A stretch of DNA of 64,000 nt from positions 1-64,000 of the forward strand of contig JAICKA010000003.1 of NCBI GenBank assembly GCA_025928185.1, in the 5' to 3' direction. Shown one piece after another: positions 52,209-61,162 of this stretch. Both the position numbers and the translations under genes were made by a program. The stretch comes from Gemmatimonadaceae bacterium (GTDB lineage Bacteria; Gemmatimonadota; Gemmatimonadetes; Gemmatimonadales; Gemmatimonadaceae). The notes under the pieces are model-generated. The model did not search any database and was not told the origin of the DNA. It worked only from the letters and a program-made list of their open reading frames with translations. Numbering within the stretch: position 1 is the stretch's first letter; each line of letters opens with the position of its first letter.

Positions 52209-53710
52209 GTGCGCTCGGCGGCTGCGACGGTCGTGAGCCGTTGGCCGGAGGAGCGCCGGGCGACCCGAACCGGCAACGTGATGGCAAATGTGGTTCCGAC
52301 TCCAACCGAGCTGTCGCACGAAATCGTGCCTCCATGCGCTTCGACGATCTGCTTTGCAATGGCAAGTCCCAAGCCGGTACCGCCAGCCTGAGCGGCGCTC
52401 TGATTGTCCGCCTGGAAGAACTTCTCGAAAACGTGCCGCACCTGCTCCGGCGGAATGCCGGCCCCAGTGTCGCTCACTTCGATCCGAACGCTCGCCCCCT
52501 CGTCCGCAGGCTCGAAGCGCAGGGTCACCGAACCTCCACGCGGGGTGAACTTGAAGGCGTTCGAGAGGAGGTTGCCGACGACTTCGTTAATGCGGTCGGG
52601 ATCCCAGTACACGTCCTCCGGCAAGCCCTCCTGTCGTTCAACGCTGAACTTCACGCCGCGCTGGAGCGCGAGCACGTGGAACGAGCTCTCCAACTCCTCG
52701 AGCAGAGCGTCGAGGTGAATGCGGCGCGGCTCGACGCGGCCGCTTCCGGCTTCGAAGCGGCTCACATCGAGCAGCTGCTTCACGAGCCGCGAGAGCGTGT
52801 TGGCCTGGATGCCGAGCGTCTTGTGCACTTCCTTCTGCTGATCGGTGAGCGGCCCGTAGACGCCTTCGTCGAGGAGCTGCAGGTAGCCGATCATCACGTT
52901 GATCGGCGTTTTGAGCTCGTGCGAGGCCACCGACACGAATTCAGCTTTGAGCTTGTCCAGCTCACTGAGCTGGCGCGTCATCTCCTGAAAGCTCCTGGCG
53001 AGCTGCCCGAATTCATCGGAGCGACTTTCGGACAGGCGCAAGTGATAACCGAGATCGCCGTCGGCCACAGCGCGCATACCCGATTGCAAATTCCTGATCG
53101 GCTCACTGATCGACCGCGTGAGCAGGATCGCAATCCCGGCGGCAATGATCAGGGCGAGCAGCAACGCACCGGCGGACAACCGCGCCGTGTTGGAGATATT
53201 GGCGGCCTGGTCGGAGACGCGATGACCCGTACGAATGCTCAGTGCATCTTCGGCGAGAATCACGGTCGAGTCGGCGTGGTTGAGCGCCGGTACGAACACG
53301 TTTGCCGAAATGGAATCGGCAAGCTTGGGCTGATTGGCCAGCGCGGCTCGGTACTCGGAGGGCGCGGCGGCCGCGATCTGTCGGACCGATTCGGCGATCT
53401 CGCGCCCATACGCAGGCAACTGAAAATGGCTCAGCGAATCGGCGAGTCGGCCGACTTGTCCAAGCTCGTCGTCCAGCGTGTCACGACTGGCCTTGTCCTT
53501 GGAGAAGAGCAGCGCAAGCTCACCGCGCCGCAAATCGTTGAGGCCCTCGCGCAACCGGCCGAGTAGCAGCGAAGCGGCGAAATCGTTGTCGCGCAGCGCG
53601 CGCGCGTCATCCTGGAGGCGGTGAAGCGACTGGATGGCGAACACGAGCGGGCCGACGAGGATGATCGCGATGAGGATGAGGCCAGTCGCGAGCCTCGAGC
53701 GCAGGGTCAT
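52205..53710 (-). CDS. Membrane sensor histidine kinase (HAMP-HisKA-HATPase)
   Basis: A 501-residue kinase with two membrane helices (about 8-28 and 178-198) flanking a helical periplasmic sensor of about 150 residues, a HAMP domain (about 198-250), HisKA with phosphoacceptor His264 (VASHELKTP) and an HATPase with NLLSNAFKFTP, DTGAGIP and GTGLGLAI. No response regulator lies beside it. The periplasmic four-helix-like sensor has no recognisable ligand motif. Confidence 0.93.
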   Translation of the reverse strand: MTLRSRLATGLILIAIILVGPLVFAIQSLHRLQDDARALRDNDFAASLLLGRLREGLNDLRRGELALLFSKDKASRDTLDDELGQVGRLADSLSHFQLPAYGREIAESVRQIAAAAPSEYRAALANQPKLADSISANVFVPALNHADSTVILAEDALSIRTGHRVSDQAANISNTARLSAGALLLALIIAAGIAILLTRSISEPIRNLQSGMRAVADGDLGYHLRLSESRSDEFGQLARSFQEMTRQLSELDKLKAEFVSVASHELKTPINVMIGYLQLLDEGVYGPLTDQQKEVHKTLGIQANTLSRLVKQLLDVSRFEAGSGRVEPRRIHLDALLEELESSFHVLALQRGVKFSVERQEGLPEDVYWDPDRINEVVGNLLSNAFKFTPRGGSVTLRFEPADEGASVRIEVSDTGAGIPPEQVRHVFEKFFQADNQSAAQAGGTGLGLAIAKQIVEAHGGTISCDSSVGVGTTFAITLPVRVARRSSGQRLTTVAAAERT

Positions 53711-53868
53711 GTCGGGGTGGCGGAGCGTTCCAGGCTCGCGAGTTGATGCAAGGAAAGCGCCGTAAAGCCGACGCCGCTACAACGATGCGCGGCGTCAGGG
53801 GTACCGTCGATTCAGCGACTCGTATACGCTTATAGCTCGCTTCGCCAATCAGTTAGCCTACTTCCGTC

Positions 53869-55170
53869 ATGTCCGATTCCACTCCGCGAATTTCCGAACT
53901 CGACAGTCACGTCGGCCAGCGCGTTACCGTACGCGGATGGGTGACCCATGTCCGCTCTTCCGGCAAGGTCGCGTTCGCTGTGATCCGTGATGGAACGGGC
54001 ATCATGCAGGCGGTGTTCGTCAAAACCGCATTGCCGCCCGACATCTGGGACCGGTTCAAGGAGCTGACGCTCGAGACGTCGGTGCGCGTGACGGGCGAGG
54101 TACGCGCGGAGCCGCGTGCGCCGGGCGGCTACGAGCTCGGCGTGAGCGACCTTGCGATCGTTGGCGCGAGCCCGATCGACTACCCGATTCAGCCGAAGGA
54201 GCACGGCGTCGATTTTCTGCTCGACCACAGGCACTTCTGGCTGCGCAGCAACCGGCAGCGCGCGATCTTCGCGATTCGCAGCGAGATCGAGCAGGCGATT
54301 CACGATTTCTTCTATCAGCGCGGTTTCCTGCGCGTCGACACGCCGATTCTCACCGCGGCGATCGGCGAGCGCAGCGGACTGTTCTCGACCGAATACTTCG
54401 AGGAAGGCAACGCCTACCTCGCCCAGACGGGGCAGTTGTACGGCGAAGCGGCCGCCGCGGCGTTCGGCAAGATCTACACGTTCGGTCCGACGTTCCGCGC
54501 GGAAAAATCCAAGACCCGCCGGCATCTCACCGAGTTCTGGATGATCGAGCCGGAAGTGGCGTGGAACGACTCGGACGACAACATGCGACTGCAGGAGGAT
54601 TTCGTGTCGTTCGTCGTTCAGCGCTGCCTCGAGCGGCGCGGCGGCGAGCTGACTGAGCTCGAGCGCGACCGTGCGCCGCTCGAGCGCGTGAAGTCGCCGT
54701 TCCATCGGGTGGACTACGGCGACGCCGTGAGCATTCTGCAAAAAAAGGGAAGCCCCATCAGCTGGGGCGACGACCTCGGTGCCGAAGACGAAGCGCTGCT
54801 CGTTGCCGACTACGATCGCCCCGTGTTCGTGATGAACTATCCCAAGCAGGCGAAGGCGTTCTACATGAAGGAGAATCCCGCCGACCCACGCACGGTATTG
54901 TGCGATGATTGTCTCGCGCCGGAAGGCTACGGCGAGATCATCGGGGGATCGCAGCGCGAAGACGATTACAACAAGCTGCTCCACCGCATCCACGAGGAAG
55001 GACTGCCGGCGGATGCGTACGATTGGTATCTCGACTTGCGAAAGTACGGAACGTTCGTGCATTCCGGCTTCGGGCTCGGGCTCGAGCGCACCGTCGCCTG
55101 GATCTGCGGATTGCAGCACATCCGCGAGGCGAGCGCGTTTCCCCGGATGATGCACCGGCTGCGCCCGTAG
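53869..55170 (+). CDS. asnS: Asparaginyl-tRNA synthetase
   Basis: A 433-residue class II synthetase. OB-fold anticodon domain (GQRVTVRGWVTHVRSSGKVAF), motif 2 region TFRAEKSKTRRHLTEFWMIEPE, and motif 3 GFGLGLERTVAW. The FRAEKSKTRRH pattern and family length favour AsnRS over AspRS. The 158 bases upstream, shared with the divergent histidine kinase gene, contain AT-rich TATACGCTTATAGC near 53823-53836, a possible promoter core without a clear -35. Confidence 0.93.
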   Translation: MSDSTPRISELDSHVGQRVTVRGWVTHVRSSGKVAFAVIRDGTGIMQAVFVKTALPPDIWDRFKELTLETSVRVTGEVRAEPRAPGGYELGVSDLAIVGASPIDYPIQPKEHGVDFLLDHRHFWLRSNRQRAIFAIRSEIEQAIHDFFYQRGFLRVDTPILTAAIGERSGLFSTEYFEEGNAYLAQTGQLYGEAAAAAFGKIYTFGPTFRAEKSKTRRHLTEFWMIEPEVAWNDSDDNMRLQEDFVSFVVQRCLERRGGELTELERDRAPLERVKSPFHRVDYGDAVSILQKKGSPISWGDDLGAEDEALLVADYDRPVFVMNYPKQAKAFYMKENPADPRTVLCDDCLAPEGYGEIIGGSQREDDYNKLLHRIHEEGLPADAYDWYLDLRKYGTFVHSGFGLGLERTVAWICGLQHIREASAFPRMMHRLRP

Positions 55171-55188
55171 GCGCCGCCGGCACATCCA

Positions 55189-55968
55189 TCACTCGCCGGC
55201 TTTCACCTCGTCCCAGATCGCATCGAGCTCGGCGAGCGACGCCTCGCCGACGACGAGACCGCGCTCCGCCGCGAGGCGTTCGACTGCGCCGAAGCGGCGC
55301 GCGAACTTGACGTTCGCCTTGTCGAGCGCGATCGCCGGATGCACGTGCGCCTTCCGACACAGATTGACGGCCGCGAACAGCAGATCGCCGAGCTCCGCCT
55401 CGAGCCGCTCGTGCGCGGCGTCGTACCTCGGCGGCGAGCCTGGTGCTGGCGGCGGATCGGCCACCAGCTCGTCGCGCACCTCGAGCAATTCCTCTTCGAC
55501 TTTCTCCAGCGGGCCGTCGACGTCCGGCCAGTCGAATCCCACACCGGCCGCGCGATCCTGAAGACGGAACGCGCGATGCAGTGCCGGCAGATCGACGGGT
55601 AGTCCATCCACGATGCTCGCGCGCTTCTTCGCCTTCATGCCTTCCCACGACTGCCGTGCACCATTGCCGTACAGATGCGGGTGGCGCGCGCGCATCTTGC
55701 CGATGAAGCCGGCGGCGACGTCGTGCATCGTGAACGCGCCGCGCTCCTCCGCGAGCACGGAGTGGAAGAGAATCTGCAGCAACAGATCGCCGAGCTCCTC
55801 GCGGAGCTTCGTGTCGTCGTCGGCGCGAATCGCGTCGTCGACCTCGTAGGCTTCCTCGATGAGATATGGCCGCAGCGACTCGTGCGTCTGCGCCGCATCC
55901 CACTCGCAGCGCGCGCGCAGATCGCGCATCAATGACAGCGTATCTTCAAGCGACGGTTTTTCTTGCAT
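55189..55968 (-). CDS. mazG: Nucleoside triphosphate pyrophosphohydrolase MazG
   Basis: A 259-residue all-helical protein with two MazG domains. The active-site motifs EEAYEVDDAI and EELGDLLLQ are in the first domain, and a second LEAELGDLLFA in the other. MazG hydrolyses NTPs to NMP and pyrophosphate, cleansing nucleotide pools and affecting ppGpp. It ends 18 bases from the convergent asnS and is divergent from alr; the alr promoter -35 overlaps its start codon. Confidence 0.93.
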   Translation of the reverse strand: MQEKPSLEDTLSLMRDLRARCEWDAAQTHESLRPYLIEEAYEVDDAIRADDDTKLREELGDLLLQILFHSVLAEERGAFTMHDVAAGFIGKMRARHPHLYGNGARQSWEGMKAKKRASIVDGLPVDLPALHRAFRLQDRAAGVGFDWPDVDGPLEKVEEELLEVRDELVADPPPAPGSPPRYDAAHERLEAELGDLLFAAVNLCRKAHVHPAIALDKANVKFARRFGAVERLAAERGLVVGEASLAELDAIWDEVKAGE

Positions 55969-55991
55969 AGCCTCCTCGGGTCCGGTATACT
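55963..55991 (+). promoter_or_regulatory. Sigma-70-type promoter of alr operon, -35 inside the mazG start
   Basis: TTGCAT (55963-55968), 17 bases, TATACT (55986-55991); predicted start about 55998, 18 bases before the alr ATG. The -35 hexamer includes the complement of the mazG ATG (55966-55968), so binding here could interfere with mazG expression. Confidence 0.72.
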
Positions 55992-56015
55992 ACCCGCCCC
56001 TCGAAATTTGCGTCA

Positions 56016-57098
56016 ATGCACAGCCTGATGAGACGCGCCTGGGTCGATATCGACCTCGGCGCGTTGTTATACAACGCCACTACGATCGCCGAGCAGGCCG
56101 GCGTTCCGCTGCTGCCGATGGTCAAGGCCGATGCATATGGACTCGGTGCGGTGGCCGTCGCGCGCGCGCTCGATACGCTGGATCCGTGGGGCTTTGGCGT
56201 CGCGACCGTTGGCGAAGGCGAGGAGCTTCGCCGTGCCGGCATCGCGCGCCCGATCGTGGTGTTCACGCCGCTGCTCACCGGCGACTTCGATGTCGCCGTG
56301 CGCTCCGACCTCACGCCAACACTCGGCACGCGCGAAGCCATCGTGCGTTGGAGCGAGACCGAGCGGCCGTGGCATCTGGCAATCGACACGGGCATGAACC
56401 GCGCGGGCGTGCCGTGGGATGCGGTCGCATCGCTGCGCGACGTGCTCGCGACGCATCGCCCGCAGGGCGCGTTTACCCACTTTCATTCCGCGGAGCGGAA
56501 CGACGCCACCCGCACGCTGCAGGAAGAGCGCTTTGCCGAGGCGCTGAATACCATTCCCGTGCGCCCGGCGATGATTCACGCCGAGAACAGCCCGGCCGTC
56601 GAGCATCGCGGTCCGTCGCCGTGGAGCATCGTGCGACCGGGCGTGTTCCTGTATGGCGTGTCGAGCGGCAACGCCCCGGCGATTGCGCCGCGACCGGTCG
56701 TGTCGCTGCGTGCGCGCGTCGTCGAGCTGAGAACGATCGCCGCCGGTGAAACGGTCAGCTACGGCGGTACGTATCGAGCGCCGGCCGAACGCAGGATCGC
56801 CACGCTTGCCGTGGGCTACGGCGACGGCTACCGGCGAGCGTTCGGCAATCGCGCCTCGGTGCTGGTGCACGGCCGCCGCGTGCCCGTCCTCGGCATGGTG
56901 ACGATGGACATGACGATGGTCGACGTCACCAACGTGCGCTGCGAGATCGGCGACGCGGTCACGCTGCTGGGTTCCGACGGCGACGACTCGATCGACCTCA
57001 TGGAGCTCGCGGCCGCCGGCGAAATCAGTCCATACGAGCTGCTTACGGGACTGCGTGGCCGGTTGCCGCGCCGATACGTGAACGCCAGCGACGCATGA
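56016..57098 (+). CDS. alr: Alanine racemase
   Basis: A 360-residue fold-III PLP enzyme interconverting L- and D-alanine for peptidoglycan. PLP-binding Lys37 in MVKADAYGLG, DTGMNRAG, HFHSAE, RPGVFLYGV, and a catalytic Tyr in VSYGGTY (about 247-253), with AVGYGDGYRR as the C-terminal signature. Starts at ATG 56016 under its own promoter; the second ATG at 56028 (MRRAWVDIDL) is a possible alternative. Overlaps deoB by 4 bases. Confidence 0.95.
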   Translation: MHSLMRRAWVDIDLGALLYNATTIAEQAGVPLLPMVKADAYGLGAVAVARALDTLDPWGFGVATVGEGEELRRAGIARPIVVFTPLLTGDFDVAVRSDLTPTLGTREAIVRWSETERPWHLAIDTGMNRAGVPWDAVASLRDVLATHRPQGAFTHFHSAERNDATRTLQEERFAEALNTIPVRPAMIHAENSPAVEHRGPSPWSIVRPGVFLYGVSSGNAPAIAPRPVVSLRARVVELRTIAAGETVSYGGTYRAPAERRIATLAVGYGDGYRRAFGNRASVLVHGRRVPVLGMVTMDMTMVDVTNVRCEIGDAVTLLGSDGDDSIDLMELAAAGEISPYELLTGLRGRLPRRYVNASDA

Positions 57099-58261
57099 GA
57101 CGCGCGGCGATCATCGTGCTGGACGGCGTCGGCATTGGCGCGGCGCCAGACGCTGCGCAGTACGGTGATGTTGGCAGCGACACGCTCGGCAACGTTGCGC
57201 GCGCGGTTGGCGGATTCGATTTGCCCAATCTTGCGCGCGCTGGCCTCGGCAACATCGCGGCGCTGGCGGGCATGTCGCCAGTCGATGCGCCGACCGCCGC
57301 GTGGGGATTGATGATTCCGAAATCGGCTGGCAAGGACAGCACGACGGGTCACTGGGAGATTGCCGGCGTGCATCTCGCGAAACCGTTTCCAACCTATCCG
57401 AATGGTTTCCCGGCCGACGTCGTCGAGGAGTTCGCGCGTCGCACGGGACGCGCGGTCATCGGCAACGTCGTTGGCAGCGGCACGGTGGTGCTCGAGCGGT
57501 TTGGACCGGAACACGAGCGTACCGGCTCGTGGATCCTCTATACGTCGGCCGATTCGGTCTTTCAGGTTGCGGCACACGAAGCTGTGGTTCCACTCGATGA
57601 GCTGTATCGCGGGTGCGAGATCGCGCGCGCCATGCTGGTGGCGCCGCACGATGTGTCGCGCGTGATCGCGCGGCCATTCGTCGGCACGGCCGGCGCGTAC
57701 ACGCGGACGGCGAATCGTCGGGATTTCTCGATCGAGCCGCCGGCCGAAACGCTGCTCGATGCCTTGCAGCGCGCCGGCGTCGAGCGCGCCGGCGTCGGCA
57801 AAGTGGATGACCTGTTCGCCGGCCGCGCCATTCGGTCGCACCACACGTCGAGCAACGCCGAGGGGATTCGCGCCATCGACGCCTGGCTCGAAGGGCGCAC
57901 GAGTGGGTTGCTTTTCGCCAACCTAGTAGATTTCGACCAGGCGTTCGGGCACCGAAACGATGTTCCGGGGTTCTACGGAGCGTTACGGGAGTTCGACGTG
58001 GCCCTCCCTGGGCTGCTGGCTCACTTACGCGAGGACGATCTGCTGTTCATCACGGCCGACCACGGCAACGATCCCACGACCGCTTCGACCGATCATGCGC
58101 GCGAGTGTGTGCCGCTGCTCGTCGCCGGTCCGGCCATCCGTCCAGTGCCCCTTGGCCACCGCTCCACCTTCTCCGATCTCGGGGCGACGGTCGCGGATTG
58201 GCTTGGCGTGAGTTTCCGGGGCCAGGGTACCTCGATGGGATCGCTGCTGGAGTGGCGATAG
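57095..58261 (+). CDS. deoB: Phosphopentomutase DeoB
   Basis: A 388-residue alkaline-phosphatase-superfamily metalloenzyme moving phosphate between C1 and C5 of (deoxy)ribose. IIVLDGVGIGAAPDA with metal-binding Asp, DSTTGHWE with the catalytic Thr, SHHTSSNAEGI and ITADHGNDPTT are conserved. It would convert the ribose-1-phosphate released by the phosphorylase at 1700 into ribose-5-phosphate. ATG overlaps the alr stop. Confidence 0.96.
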   Translation: MRRAAIIVLDGVGIGAAPDAAQYGDVGSDTLGNVARAVGGFDLPNLARAGLGNIAALAGMSPVDAPTAAWGLMIPKSAGKDSTTGHWEIAGVHLAKPFPTYPNGFPADVVEEFARRTGRAVIGNVVGSGTVVLERFGPEHERTGSWILYTSADSVFQVAAHEAVVPLDELYRGCEIARAMLVAPHDVSRVIARPFVGTAGAYTRTANRRDFSIEPPAETLLDALQRAGVERAGVGKVDDLFAGRAIRSHHTSSNAEGIRAIDAWLEGRTSGLLFANLVDFDQAFGHRNDVPGFYGALREFDVALPGLLAHLREDDLLFITADHGNDPTTASTDHARECVPLLVAGPAIRPVPLGHRSTFSDLGATVADWLGVSFRGQGTSMGSLLEWR

Positions 58262-58262
58262 C

Positions 58263-58706
58263 GTGACGTCGGACCATTCCGCCGTCGTCGAGGCGAAACA
58301 CGACGACCGCACTATGACGGTGCTGCGCGAGCGCGCCTTCGCGGCGATGGAACGCGCCTACGCGCCGTACTCCAACTTTCGCGTTGGCGCGGCGCTGCTC
58401 GCCTCGGACGGCAGCATCACCGAAGGCTGCAACGTGGAGAACGCGTCCTTCCCGGCGGGAATCTGCGCCGAGCGTGGGGCAGTCGCGGCCGCCGTGGCGC
58501 GTGGCAATCGCGCGTTCGACACGATCGTGATCGCGACCGACGCCGACGAACCAACACCGCCCTGCGGCATTTGCCGCCAGGTGCTCGAGGAGTTCGCACC
58601 GCATCTGATCGTGCTCAGCGCCACCCGCTCGGGGCGCGACGCCCGGTGGACGCTCGACGAGCTGTTGCCGAAGGCGTTTTCACCGCACTCCCTGGACCGG
58701 CGTTGA
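58263..58706 (+). CDS. cdd: Cytidine deaminase
   Basis: A 147-residue homotetramer-type cytidine deaminase. Zinc ligands Cys68, Cys101 and Cys104 (PCGICRQ) and catalytic Glu70 (CAERGA) are present, with NFRVGAALL and GCNVENASF for substrate binding. Converts (deoxy)cytidine to (deoxy)uridine in salvage. GTG at 58263, one base after the deoB stop; ATG 58314 would give a shorter, also complete domain. Confidence 0.94.
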   Translation: MTSDHSAVVEAKHDDRTMTVLRERAFAAMERAYAPYSNFRVGAALLASDGSITEGCNVENASFPAGICAERGAVAAAVARGNRAFDTIVIATDADEPTPPCGICRQVLEEFAPHLIVLSATRSGRDARWTLDELLPKAFSPHSLDRR

Positions 58707-58721
58707 ACCGGAGAGGACGAT

Positions 58722-59984
58722 TTGCTTAAGAGGGTGACCCTGCTGGGCGTAGCCGCGTTCGCGGCGGTGTCGATCGCGGCGTGCAGCGACAAGCTCGAGG
58801 CCGGTCTGTCGTGTCCGTTGCTGTGTCCCGAACAAACGGTGACGCTGCTCGATACGACCATCGACGCCGTGGTCGTGGATACGACGATCACCGGCTTGCC
58901 GCCGATCGGCACCGAGAATTTTCTGATGTTGTCGTCGCACGGCGACACGCTCGATACGCGCGCGATCGTGCGATTCGACACGCTGCCGCAGACGTTCACG
59001 ATCAACGCGGTCGACAGTACCATCACGCAGATCGACAGCGCGTACCTGCTCATGCCGCTGCTGACCGATTCGACGCATCGGCCTTCGGCGCCGGTGACGA
59101 TCGAGGCCTACGATGTCGACACGACGGGCGCGGACACCTCGTCCGCCGCGCTCGCGTCGCTCTTCCGCGCCGATCGGTTCCTCGGATCGAAAACCTTTGC
59201 ACCTGAGTCGCTCCTCGATTCCATCCGCGTGCCGATCAACACGGATACGGTACTCGATCGTGTCACCAACGGAACGCACCTTCGAGTGGGCCTGAAGATC
59301 GTGAGTGGGAGCGGCGCCGACCTCCGGTTGGGCAGCACCCAGCTCGGCGCGCCGATCACGTTGACGATCAAGGCGTCGCTCGATTCCACCGCGACGCCGG
59401 TGAGCGTTACGCCGCTGTCGTCGACGCCGAAGGATCAACCATTTCTTGCCGGGCCGCTGGCCGATTACACGATCGTCGTGACCGGGGGTACGGGCGCCAC
59501 GCCCGAGCTGCTCGGCGTTGGCGGCGTGCCGTCGCGGCGCAGCTATCTCAAGTTCGACCTGCCCTCGCGCCTCGTCGATTCGACGACGATCGTCCGTGCA
59601 TCGCTCGAGCTCACGCAGGTACCCAATCGGCGGGTCGATCCACTCGATTCGGTATACGTGTATCCGCTCGCCGTGCTCGCGGCGCCGGCGGTCACGGATG
59701 TGTCGACACTGCTGCAGTTTCTCAGTAATAACGGTCAGTTCGGCCTCGACTCGCTGCTGCTCGCGCCCGGTGATAGCGGACAGCGCGTATTCCAGCTCGT
59801 CGGCCTCGTTCGGACATGGCACTTGCAGCCGCTCACGGTGAGCCCGCGCTCGATCGCACTGCGGAGCGGGGCCGAGGGACAGTTGCCTGGCGAGATCGAC
59901 TTCGTGTCGACCAAGGGACCGGTCGAGCTGCGGCCGCGCCTCCGCATCACGTACGTGCCGCAGACCAGCTTCGGAGTTCCCTGA
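58722..59984 (+). CDS. Surface lipoprotein, probable DNRLRE/CBM-like beta protein
   Basis: A 420-residue lipoprotein: signal peptide with lipobox ending AAC (about residue 21), then beta-rich sequence with many Thr/Asp/Ser residues. Two similar halves contain the pattern of an acidic strand followed by RAIVRFDTLP or RSYLKFDLP and a strand with SAYLLMPL or RASLELTQV, as in DNRLRE-type surface domains. TTG start is supported by a GAGAGGA Shine-Dalgarno 4 bases upstream. The stop overlaps the next gene (TGATG). Function unknown. Confidence 0.75.
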   Translation: MLKRVTLLGVAAFAAVSIAACSDKLEAGLSCPLLCPEQTVTLLDTTIDAVVVDTTITGLPPIGTENFLMLSSHGDTLDTRAIVRFDTLPQTFTINAVDSTITQIDSAYLLMPLLTDSTHRPSAPVTIEAYDVDTTGADTSSAALASLFRADRFLGSKTFAPESLLDSIRVPINTDTVLDRVTNGTHLRVGLKIVSGSGADLRLGSTQLGAPITLTIKASLDSTATPVSVTPLSSTPKDQPFLAGPLADYTIVVTGGTGATPELLGVGGVPSRRSYLKFDLPSRLVDSTTIVRASLELTQVPNRRVDPLDSVYVYPLAVLAAPAVTDVSTLLQFLSNNGQFGLDSLLLAPGDSGQRVFQLVGLVRTWHLQPLTVSPRSIALRSGAEGQLPGEIDFVSTKGPVELRPRLRITYVPQTSFGVP

Positions 59985-61153
59985 TGCGCACTGTCCTGTT
60001 GTCGTGGAATTTCGATTGGCGCGCCAGCGCGACGGCGATGCTCGCAATCGCCCTGGCGCTTCCGTGGGCGGCGGCTGGCGCGCAGTCCAACCTGAGCGTG
60101 CAAGGGTTCGGCTATCCGCCGGGCCAAATGAGCTCGCGCGCCGAGGGGTCGGGCGGCGCTGTCGGCGAGATCGACCCGCTCTCGCCTCTCAATCCGGCGA
60201 GCATCGCGGCCGTCGGCACACGGTTGCTCTATTTTCAGCTGGAGCCGGAGTTCCGCACCGTCACCACTGCGAACGGCAGCGAGGCGACGACCACGAACCG
60301 CTATCCCGTGGTGTTCGGCGCCATTCCAGTCGGCAAGACGTGGGTGATCAGCCTTGGTTCGTCCACGCTGCTCGACCGTTCGTCGTCGACGTCGTTCAAC
60401 AGCGATCAGGACATCGGCACGCAGATCGAGCCGATGACGACGACCGAGCGCATCGACGGCGCGATGAACGACGTTCGGGCGGCGGCGGCGTTCACACCGC
60501 TAAAATGGCTGCGCGTCGGAATCGGCCTGGACGGCATCACGGGACACAACCTGATCTCGCTCACGCAGCATTTTCAGGACAGCACCGAATTCGCGTCATT
60601 CACGCAAAAGCGCGTCCTCGGCTTTCGCGGTGGCGCGTTCTCGGCGGGCGCGCAGGCGTTCACGAAGAATTTCGTTGCCGCGGCCTCGTTCCGGCACGGC
60701 GGCTCGCTGCACCTCGACGTCGAGGACACGTTGATCTCCAGCGCGCGCGTGCCCGACCGCGTCGGGCTCTCGCTCGCGTACACGGGACTCACGAATTCGG
60801 CGATCGCCATCCGCACGTCGCACGATTCATGGTCATCGCTCGGTGGCCTCGGCTCATCGAACCTCGTTGGCGTGGATGCGTGGGACACGAGCATCGGTGC
60901 CGACATCGCCGGCCCGCGCTTCGGCGATCGCATCATGTTTCTGCGCGGGGGATTTCGCGACCGCACGTTGCCGTTCGAGGCCGCGGGACACAAGGTCTCC
61001 GAGCACAGCGTCAGCGGCGGCCTTGGAACGAGCTTCGCGAACAGCCGCGTGCTGGCCGACATCGCGCTGATTCACGCCAGCCGTCACGCGTCGAGCGTCG
61101 ACGCGTCGGAGCATGCCTGGACGGTCAGCGTGGGCATCAGCGTTCGACCCTGA
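59984..61153 (+). CDS. Outer-membrane beta-barrel-like protein
   Basis: A 389-residue protein with a signal peptide (ending about AAAGAQ-SN) and alternating amphipathic strands through the rest of the chain, including a typical last-strand ending (TVSVGISVRP). Early motifs (SRAEGSGGA, DPLSPLNPASIA) recall the FadL/PorV-type barrel family starts. Paired with and overlapping the lipoprotein gene upstream, so the two likely act together at the outer membrane. Ligand unknown. Confidence 0.72.
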   Translation: MRTVLLSWNFDWRASATAMLAIALALPWAAAGAQSNLSVQGFGYPPGQMSSRAEGSGGAVGEIDPLSPLNPASIAAVGTRLLYFQLEPEFRTVTTANGSEATTTNRYPVVFGAIPVGKTWVISLGSSTLLDRSSSTSFNSDQDIGTQIEPMTTTERIDGAMNDVRAAAAFTPLKWLRVGIGLDGITGHNLISLTQHFQDSTEFASFTQKRVLGFRGGAFSAGAQAFTKNFVAAASFRHGGSLHLDVEDTLISSARVPDRVGLSLAYTGLTNSAIAIRTSHDSWSSLGGLGSSNLVGVDAWDTSIGADIAGPRFGDRIMFLRGGFRDRTLPFEAAGHKVSEHSVSGGLGTSFANSRVLADIALIHASRHASSVDASEHAWTVSVGISVRP

Positions 61154-61162
61154 GATCGAGCC

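Noticed and set aside
53711-53868. Riboswitch or T-box leader upstream of asnS
   Set aside because: No T-box core sequence, no terminator/antiterminator pair and no conserved aptamer features are visible in the 158 bases.
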